Assembly (NCBI GenBank): GCA_946183895.1
Contig: CAMHDX010000004.1
Location: forward strand, 1-11,856
Length of the DNA: 11,856 bases
DNA from: an uncultured Porphyromonadaceae bacterium
GTDB taxonomy: Bacteria > Bacteroidota > Bacteroidia > Bacteroidales > Muribaculaceae
Direction: 5' to 3'
The notes beneath the pieces are model-generated. The model did not search any database. It saw nothing but the letters and a program-made list of their open reading frames with translations, and was not told the origin of the DNA. The translations under genes and the position numbers were made by a program. Within the stretch, counting starts at the first letter, position 1. Each line of letters begins with the position of its first letter. Of the stretch, positions 7,283-11,856 are shown piece by piece.

Positions 7283-8365
7283 TCACGAGAAACGACTGCC
7301 GAACTTGCTGCGCACGTCGTTGACGTACAGCTTGAGCTTTTGCTCGTCGCTCTTGGGAATGATGAGCAGTGCATCGGGCGTGTCGGCGATGATGTAGTCT
7401 TGCAGGCCGCTCGCCACCACGAGCTTGTCGCCCTTGGCGGCAATGACGTTGTCGTGGCAGTCGTGCAGCACCACGCGCGTGTTCTGCACCACGTTGCCCT
7501 CGCGGTCCTTGGGCGACACGTCGTACAACGCGCCCCAGGTGCCCAGGTCGCTCCAGCCGAAGTCCACCGTCTGCACGCACACGTCATCAGCCTTCTCCAT
7601 CACAGCGTAGTCAATCGAGATGTTGGGGCAAGCCTCGTAGTTTGTTGCCATGAATGCCTGCTCATCGGCTGTGCCCATCACGCTTGCGCCGCGGTCCATC
7701 ACAACTGCTATCTCAGCCGCGTGGGTGCGCATCGCCGCGATAATCGCCTGCGCGCTCCAGAAGAACATGCCGCTGTTCCAGAAGAACTCACCGCTGTCAA
7801 GGAACACGCGCGCCAACTCCTCGTTGGGCTTCTCGGTGAAGGTCTTGACGCGGGCGAAGTTGCCGTGCAGGCGCTTGCCCACCTGGATGTAGCCGTAGCC
7901 GGTCTCGGGGCGCGACGGTGTGATGCCAAGCGTGAGCAGCGACGACGAGTTGCTCTCCACAAAGTCGAACGATAACTTGACCGCCTCGGCATACGCAACC
8001 GGATTGAGTATCAGGTGGTCGCTGGGAGCAACCATGATCGACGCGTCGGCGTTGATCGACGCGATGTGCCATGCCGCCCACGCGATGCACGGCGCGGTGT
8101 TGCGGCGCGCCGGCTCGAGCAGAATCTGCTCCGGCTTGATGTCGGGCAGCTGCTCTCGGATGAGGTCGGCGTACTGGCCATTTGTCATGATGATGATATT
8201 CTCGGTCGGCACGATGCCGCTCAGGCGTTCCACCGTCATCTGCAGCAGGCTGCGACCGGTGCCGAAGAAGTCAATAAATTGTTTAGGCTTGTTCTCGCGG
8301 CTGTAGGGCCAGAAACGGCTACCCACACCGCCGCACATTACTACGCAATAGCGGTTGTTATTCAT
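7283..8365 (-). CDS. manC: Mannose-1-phosphate guanylyltransferase (GDP-mannose pyrophosphorylase)
   Basis: A 360-residue cytoplasmic enzyme that makes GDP-mannose from mannose-1-phosphate and GTP, feeding surface glycan or GDP-fucose synthesis. Visible family motifs: the nucleotide-binding signature GGVGSRFWPYSRENKPKQF (residues 12-30), EPARRNTAP (84-92), PSDH (114-117), ETGYGYI (154-160), FTEKP (176-180), FFWNSGMF (194-201) and DFGWSDLGTW (268-277). There is no C-terminal isomerase (cupin) domain, so this is the short single-function form. An ATG 12 codons upstream (8401) is in frame, but the ATG at 8365 gives MNNNRYCVVM directly before the signature, as in related proteins, and is preferred. 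The residue before the GG is Cys, where Ala is usual; this is probably harmless. It lies 30 bp before the TPR/AraC-type gene and diverges from korA across 280 bp. I could not find a convincing promoter for it. The symbol is by family; only the activity is well supported. Confidence 0.92.
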   Translation of the reverse strand: MNNNRYCVVMCGGVGSRFWPYSRENKPKQFIDFFGTGRSLLQMTVERLSGIVPTENIIIMTNGQYADLIREQLPDIKPEQILLEPARRNTAPCIAWAAWHIASINADASIMVAPSDHLILNPVAYAEAVKLSFDFVESNSSSLLTLGITPSRPETGYGYIQVGKRLHGNFARVKTFTEKPNEELARVFLDSGEFFWNSGMFFWSAQAIIAAMRTHAAEIAVVMDRGASVMGTADEQAFMATNYEACPNISIDYAVMEKADDVCVQTVDFGWSDLGTWGALYDVSPKDREGNVVQNTRVVLHDCHDNVIAAKGDKLVVASGLQDYIIADTPDALLIIPKSDEQKLKLYVNDVRSKFGSRFS

Positions 8366-8506
8366 AGGGTGTAGATTTGTTGATTTGTTAATAGTACTCA
8401 TTATTTATATAACGGCTCCCCTCCGCAATTATTGTCAACCGCCAGCCGTCATTGTGGAAGTATATAGCGAGAGAAGCCGATGCCATGTGTCGCCATTATT
8501 AAAAGG

Positions 8507-8553
8507 AATTCGCATAATTCGCATTAATTAGCATTAATTTGCTTAATTCGCAA
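8507..8553 (+). repeat. Five tandem AATTNGCATT-type units upstream of korA
   Basis: The stretch reads as successive units AATTCGCAT, AATTCGCATT, AATTAGCATT, AATTTGCTT and AATTCGCAA, each 9 or 10 bases, close to one helical turn. The fourth unit contains the TTTG used as the -33 element of the kor promoter. It could be an array of regulator sites, a curved or UP-like AT-rich element, or a dispersed intergenic repeat. Confidence 0.75.
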
Positions 8554-8569
8554 TATTGCACTACCTTTG
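8538..8569 (+). promoter_or_regulatory. Bacteroidetes-type promoter for korAB
   Basis: TTTG (8538-8541), then 20 bases, then TACCTTTG (8562-8569): a full match to the Bacteroidetes -33/-7 pattern. Transcription would start near 8576, giving a leader of about 70 nt before the korA ATG at 8646. Confidence 0.75.
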
Positions 8570-8573
8570 CAGC

Positions 8574-8594
8574 GGTTTTCGGTAGCCGAAAGCC
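8574..8594 (+). promoter_or_regulatory. Hairpin at the predicted 5' end of the kor mRNA
   Basis: GGTTTTCGG (8574-8582) pairs with CCGAAAGCC (8586-8594) around the loop TAG, giving nine pairs with one G-U. It coincides with the predicted transcription start (about 8576), so it would form a stem at or very near the 5' end of the message. No U-tract follows that would make it a strong terminator. mRNA stabilisation is one possible role. Confidence 0.45.
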
Positions 8595-8645
8595 AAAAAT
8601 CTTGATAGACAATATTTTAAGTACCATAAACAGTTAGCAATAAGG

Positions 8646-10493
8646 ATGGAACAATCCAAAGTCCAGTTCAGGCATAGCATCGTGGTGCGCTTTAGTGGCG
8701 ACAGCGGCGATGGCATGCAACTTGCCGGCAACATCTTCTCGAACGTGTCGGCAGGTGTTGGTGACCAAATCAGCACTTTCCCCGACTATCCCGCCGAGGT
8801 GCGCGCGCCGCAAGGCACCCTCAACGGTGTGAGCGGTTTCCAGGTTCACATCGGTCACGGGGTGCACACTCCGGGTGATGAGTGCGACGTGTTGGTGGCG
8901 ATGAACCCCGCTGCCCTCAAGCAAAATGCGCGTTTCCTGCACAAGGGTGGTGTCGCTATTGTCGACATCGATACCTTCCGCAAGGCGGACCTGCTCAAGG
9001 CGGAGTATGCCACCGATGACCCGTACACCGAGATCGGCCTCAAGGCACAAGTTGTCGAGGTGCCCATCACCTCGATGGTCAAGGCGGCGCTCGCCGACAC
9101 CGGCATGGACCCCAAGAGTGTGCTCAAGTGCCGCAACATGTTCGCCTTGGGTCTGGTGTGCTGGCTGTTCAACATGCCGCTTGACAGTGCCCTGACGTTC
9201 TTGCAGCACAAGTTTGCCAAGAAGCCTGCCGTCTACGAGGCTAACGCGCGCGTGGTGCGCGGCGGCTTTGACTACGGTCACAACATCCACGCCACCGTCT
9301 CGACCTATCGCATTGAGACCGACGATGTGCGCCCGGGCACCTATACCGATGTCAACGGCAACACCGCCACCGCGTGGGGCCTGATCATGGCGAGCGAGAA
9401 GAGCGGCCTGCCTCTGTTCCTGGGTTCATACCCCATCACTCCGGCGACCGACATCCTGCACGAGCTTGCCAAGCGTCGTGACCTGGGAGTCAAGGCTTGC
9501 CAGATGGAGGACGAGATTGGCGGCATCTGCTCGGCAATTGGTGCCTCGTTTGCCGGACACCTGGCGGTGACCAGCACCAGTGGCCCCGGTCTGTCGCTCA
9601 AGAGTGAGGCGATGGGACTGGCTGTGATGGCCGAGCTGCCCCTCGTGGTGATTGACGTGCAGCGTGGCGGCCCCAGCACCGGCTTACCCACCAAGACTGA
9701 GCAGACCGACCTGCAGCAGGCTCTGTACGGTCGCAGCGGCGAGTGCCCGCTGGTGGTGATGGCGGCGCTTTCGCCCACCGACTGCTTCCACAGTGCGTTT
9801 GAGGCGGCCCGCATTGCCATCGAGCACATGACACCGGTCATTCTGCTCACCGACGCGTTTATCGCCAACGGCTCGAGCGCATGGCGCATCCCCGACGAGG
9901 ATGAGTATCCCGCCATCAAGCCTAACCGCGTGCCGCAGGACAAGGTCGCAACGTGGCACGCCTACGACCGCGACGAGCGCGGTGTGCGCTACTGGGCGGT
10001 GCCGGGCACGCCGGGCTTGCAGCACCGCGTGGGTGGCCTCGAGAAGGACTACACCACCGGCGCGTTGAGCAATAACCCCGAGAACCACGAGCGCATGGTG
10101 CGCGCGCGTCAGGCCAAGGTTGACGCCATCGCCGCCGACATCGCGCCGCTCGAGGTCAAGGGCGATGCCGCTGCCGACACTATCGTCGTGGGCTGGGGCG
10201 GTACCTACGGTCACATCTTCACTGCCGTGGAGCAGTTGTGCAAGGCAGGCACTCCGGTCGCGATGGCTCAGCTGCGCCACATCAGCCCGCTGCCCGCCAA
10301 TACCCGCGAGGTACTCTCGCGCTACAAGCGTGTCATCGTGGCGGAGCTCAACAGCGGCCAGCTGGCGCGTTACCTGCGCAGCCTCATGCCGGAGCTGAAC
10401 ATCCGGCAGCTGAACAAGGTGCAGGGACAACCGTTCATGGTGCATGAACTCACCCAGGGCATTACATCAATCATTAACGCAACTAACGAGTAA
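8646..10493 (+). CDS. korA: 2-oxoglutarate (2-oxoacid):ferredoxin oxidoreductase, fused gamma-alpha subunit
   Basis: A 615-residue cytoplasmic subunit of a thiamine-diphosphate enzyme that interconverts 2-oxoglutarate plus CoA and succinyl-CoA plus CO2, with ferredoxin as electron carrier. Residues about 12-200 form the gamma domain, beginning with SGDSGDGMQLAGNIFS (17-32). Residues about 240-480 form the alpha pyrimidine-binding domain, with YPITPATDILHEL (262-274), the Glu-rich MEDEIGG (287-293), TSTSGPGLSLKSEAMG (309-324) and QRGGPSTGLPTKTEQTDL (339-356). Residues about 510-610 form the C-terminal alpha domain. The length is typical of fused KorA. korB follows after 6 bp, so the two are co-transcribed and probably made in equal amounts. 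The ATG at 8646 has AAGG directly against it, too close to be a usual Shine-Dalgarno. The substrate is inferred from fused KorA relatives; a branched-chain or other 2-oxoacid cannot be excluded. Confidence 0.93.
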   Translation: MEQSKVQFRHSIVVRFSGDSGDGMQLAGNIFSNVSAGVGDQISTFPDYPAEVRAPQGTLNGVSGFQVHIGHGVHTPGDECDVLVAMNPAALKQNARFLHKGGVAIVDIDTFRKADLLKAEYATDDPYTEIGLKAQVVEVPITSMVKAALADTGMDPKSVLKCRNMFALGLVCWLFNMPLDSALTFLQHKFAKKPAVYEANARVVRGGFDYGHNIHATVSTYRIETDDVRPGTYTDVNGNTATAWGLIMASEKSGLPLFLGSYPITPATDILHELAKRRDLGVKACQMEDEIGGICSAIGASFAGHLAVTSTSGPGLSLKSEAMGLAVMAELPLVVIDVQRGGPSTGLPTKTEQTDLQQALYGRSGECPLVVMAALSPTDCFHSAFEAARIAIEHMTPVILLTDAFIANGSSAWRIPDEDEYPAIKPNRVPQDKVATWHAYDRDERGVRYWAVPGTPGLQHRVGGLEKDYTTGALSNNPENHERMVRARQAKVDAIAADIAPLEVKGDAAADTIVVGWGGTYGHIFTAVEQLCKAGTPVAMAQLRHISPLPANTREVLSRYKRVIVAELNSGQLARYLRSLMPELNIRQLNKVQGQPFMVHELTQGITSIINATNE

Positions 10494-10499
10494 CACACT

Positions 10500-11525
10500 A
10501 TGGAGAATCAAGTCAATAATACCGGATTTGAACCGAAGAATTACAAGAGCGACCAGGTGGTGCGTTGGTGCCCGGGTTGCGGTGACCACGCCGTGCTCAA
10601 CGTGTTACACAAGGCGATGGCCGAAATAGGTGTACCGCCCGAGAATATCGCGGTTATCTCAGGCATCGGCTGCAGCTCGCGCCTGCCTTACTATATGAAC
10701 ACTTACGCCTTCCACACCATCCACGGCCGTGGTGGCGCGGTGGCGACCGGTGTCAAGACCGCGCGCCCTGACCTCACCGTGTGGCAGGTGGCGGGCGACG
10801 GCGACTGCCTCGCCATTGGCGGCAACCACTTTATCCACGAGGTGCGCCGCAATGTCGACCTCAACCTGTTGCTGCTCAACAACAAGATTTATGGCCTGAC
10901 TAAGGGGCAGTATTCGCCCACGAGCGACCGAGGCTTTGTCTCCAAGTCGTCGCCCTACGGCACGACTGAGGACCCCTTTGTGCCTGCCGAACTGGTGTTC
11001 GGCGCCCGCGGCACGTTCTTCGCCCGTAGTCTCGATGTCGAGCTCAATGTCAGCCGCGAGGTCATGGTGGCGGCTCATGCCCACAAGGGCTGCAGCGTCG
11101 TCGAAATTCTGCAGAACTGCATGATCTTCAATAACGGCATTCACAACCACGTGACCGACCGCGCCACGCGCGCCGAACGCACCATCCACCTGGTGCACGG
11201 CGAGAAGATGCTCTTCGGCAAGGACAATGAGCGCGGCCTCGTGCAGGACGGCTTTGGCCTCAAGGCTGTTGTCATCGGCGAGGGCGGCTACACCATCGAC
11301 GACGTGCTCGTGCACGACGCTCACTGCAGCAGCAACTTCCTGCATCAGCAGTTGGCGATGATGGACGGCACCGACCTGCCGCTCGCCATCGGCGTTATTC
11401 GCGATGTGGAGGCTCCGACCTACGATGCCGAGGTTGCCGCCCAGGTCGCCGAGGTCCGCAGTAAGCGCGGCTTCAACTCGCTGCGCGAGATGATACTCGC
11501 CGGCGACACCTGGACCGTCCAATAA
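10500..11525 (+). CDS. korB: 2-oxoglutarate (2-oxoacid):ferredoxin oxidoreductase, beta subunit
   Basis: The 341-residue partner of KorA that carries the thiamine-diphosphate diphosphate site and one [4Fe-4S] cluster. Cluster ligands predicted from the family pattern: Cys24 and Cys27 in WCPGCG, Cys58 in GIGCSSR, and Cys207 in EILQNC. The thiamine-diphosphate/Mg motif is GDGDCLAIGGNHFIHEVRRN (99-118) completed by LNNKIYGLTKGQ (126-137). All expected residues are present and the length is normal. There is no N-terminal ferredoxin domain, and no separate ferredoxin-like (delta) gene follows, so electrons must go to a ferredoxin encoded elsewhere. The ATG lies 6 bp after the korA stop; a GC-rich hairpin about 25 bp after the TAA probably ends the operon. 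Confidence 0.94.
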   Translation: MENQVNNTGFEPKNYKSDQVVRWCPGCGDHAVLNVLHKAMAEIGVPPENIAVISGIGCSSRLPYYMNTYAFHTIHGRGGAVATGVKTARPDLTVWQVAGDGDCLAIGGNHFIHEVRRNVDLNLLLLNNKIYGLTKGQYSPTSDRGFVSKSSPYGTTEDPFVPAELVFGARGTFFARSLDVELNVSREVMVAAHAHKGCSVVEILQNCMIFNNGIHNHVTDRATRAERTIHLVHGEKMLFGKDNERGLVQDGFGLKAVVIGEGGYTIDDVLVHDAHCSSNFLHQQLAMMDGTDLPLAIGVIRDVEAPTYDAEVAAQVAEVRSKRGFNSLREMILAGDTWTVQ

Positions 11526-11550
11526 CCACGGGTTGCATCACACAACTACC

Positions 11551-11583
11551 GCCGTGCAGCGCACCAATGCGCCGCACGACGGC
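11551..11583 (+). terminator. GC-rich hairpin terminator after korB
   Basis: GCCGTGCAGCGCA (11551-11563) folds on TGCGCCGCACGACGGC (11568-11583) around CCAA, with about ten to eleven pairs, one internal mismatch and a small bulge near the base. ATTTGTTATAG follows. It is the best candidate for the end of the kor transcript, although the T-tract is interrupted. Confidence 0.6.
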
Positions 11584-11747
11584 ATTTGTTATAGCCCCCC
11601 CGGACGGCTAAGACACATTTTTTTGTAAATTCTCGATTTGTTCAGTCAACACACAAATAAACTTGTGGTTTATAGTTGATTATTGCCCAAAAAATAGGGA
11701 CACCAGTAAAAACCTGTGTTCAGTATGGCATATAACAGCTCTCTCCG
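11584..11747. other. AT-rich intergenic stretch without a recognisable gene
   Basis: No supported coding frame on either strand. It holds a run of seven C (11595-11601) inside a weak AGCC...GGCT dyad (11593-11609) and a run of seven T (11618-11624), which together might be a second weak terminator. A near-match to a -7 element (TATAGTTG) has no partner -33. I saw no insertion-sequence ends or tRNA-like folds. Confidence 0.5.
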
Positions 11748-11827
11748 CAATGCCGGGCAATGGTGACATCGAAGATGTCCGGCGGGACAATGCAGGGCAA
11801 GGGTGACATCGAAGATGTCAATCGGGC
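11748..11827. repeat. Two tandem 40-bp repeats, each with a GACATC-GAA-GATGTC palindrome
   Basis: Bases 11748-11787 and 11788-11827 align without gaps with 34 of 40 positions identical by my count. Each unit contains a perfect 6-bp inverted repeat around GAA (11765-11779 and 11805-11819). A period of 40 is not a multiple of three, which argues against coding. The array lies close to the right window edge and may continue past it. Confidence 0.85.
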
Positions 11828-11837
11828 CGAAGGTCCG
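11823..11837 (+). repeat. Third palindrome with the same GAA loop
   Basis: CGGGCC-GAA-GGTCCG pairs over six positions with one G-U when read as plus-strand RNA. It follows directly on the second 40-bp unit and keeps the GAA centre but has a different arm sequence, as if the arms had changed together. Confidence 0.5.
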
Positions 11838-11856
11838 ACTTCATGTTAAAGACCAT

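Noticed and set aside
8366..8401. Upstream ATG at 8401 for manC
   Set aside because: The extra 12 residues precede the normal family N-terminus (MNNNRYCVVM then the GG signature) and resemble translated leader.
8405..8438. TTGACA and TATATA-like boxes on the minus strand before manC
   Set aside because: The spacing is 21 bases, wrong for a classical sigma-70 promoter, and the boxes do not fit the Bacteroidetes -33/-7 pattern.
8412..8449. ACGGCT...AGCCGT dyad in the manC-korA intergenic region
   Set aside because: Only six pairs with a 26-base loop; it could easily arise by chance and does not line up with a promoter.
9684..10445. Long leftward open frame opposite korA
   Set aside because: It is a shadow of the highly conserved alpha subunit. 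The composition is His/Arg/Val/Ala-rich, as reverse-strand frames of GC-rich genes are.
10659..11522. 287-codon leftward frame opposite korB
   Set aside because: It lies entirely inside korB, whose cofactor motifs are intact. There is no promoter, and no family features are visible.
11595..11624. C7 and T7 homopolymer runs as a phase-variation switch
   Set aside because: They lie in noncoding DNA with no gene start within the window at a suitable distance.

Overview
The window looks like chromosomal DNA of a Bacteroidales bacterium from a gut-type community (Bacteroides/Prevotella/Muribaculaceae relatives; I cannot fix the family). Four things point there. Two promoters match the Bacteroidetes TTTG-N19/20-TAnnTTTG pattern. 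Shine-Dalgarno sites are absent or weak, with A-rich sequence before several starts. There is a BspA-type leucine-rich-repeat surface protein, and a one-piece TPR/membrane/AraC-type regulator. The 2-oxoacid:ferredoxin oxidoreductase has the fused gamma-alpha subunit common in anaerobes. Coding GC is fairly high (about 55-60%), while intergenic DNA is AT-rich.

Layout, left to right. The left two thirds is transcribed leftward (minus strand). A small YbjN-like protein (86-463) has its own promoter and a perfect hairpin terminator. Next come a lipoprotein of unknown function (637-1557), a 1206-residue BspA-like secreted protein ending in a dockerin module (1616-5236) and a 67-residue hypothetical ORF (5261-5464). 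These three may form one leftward unit in the order small ORF, BspA-like protein, lipoprotein, ending at the hairpin at 583-619. Upstream of a hairpin at 5492-5515 lie a membrane-anchored TPR/AraC-type regulator (5597-7252) and mannose-1-phosphate guanylyltransferase (7283-8365). Only 30 bp separate these two, so they are probably co-transcribed.

The right third is transcribed rightward from a 280-bp divergent intergenic region. This region holds a tandem AATTNGCATT-type repeat, a consensus promoter and a hairpin at the predicted 5' end of the mRNA. They precede korA (8646-10493) and korB (10500-11525), the two subunits of a 2-oxoglutarate (or related 2-oxoacid):ferredoxin oxidoreductase. A GC-rich hairpin follows korB. 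The last 110 bases carry a 40-bp tandem repeat with palindromes that share a GAA loop, running close to the window edge.

Working together: KorAB is central metabolism (thiamine-diphosphate and iron-sulfur dependent interconversion of 2-oxoglutarate and succinyl-CoA). The mannose-1-phosphate enzyme supplies GDP-mannose for surface glycans or GDP-fucose. The regulator, BspA-like protein and lipoprotein belong to the envelope, but no sequence evidence shows that the regulator controls its neighbours. I found no tRNA, rRNA, CRISPR array, insertion sequence or phage gene. The strongest candidates for something undescribed are the right-end palindromic repeat, the periodic repeat upstream of kor, the dockerin on a BspA-like protein, and the repeat-built lipoprotein.
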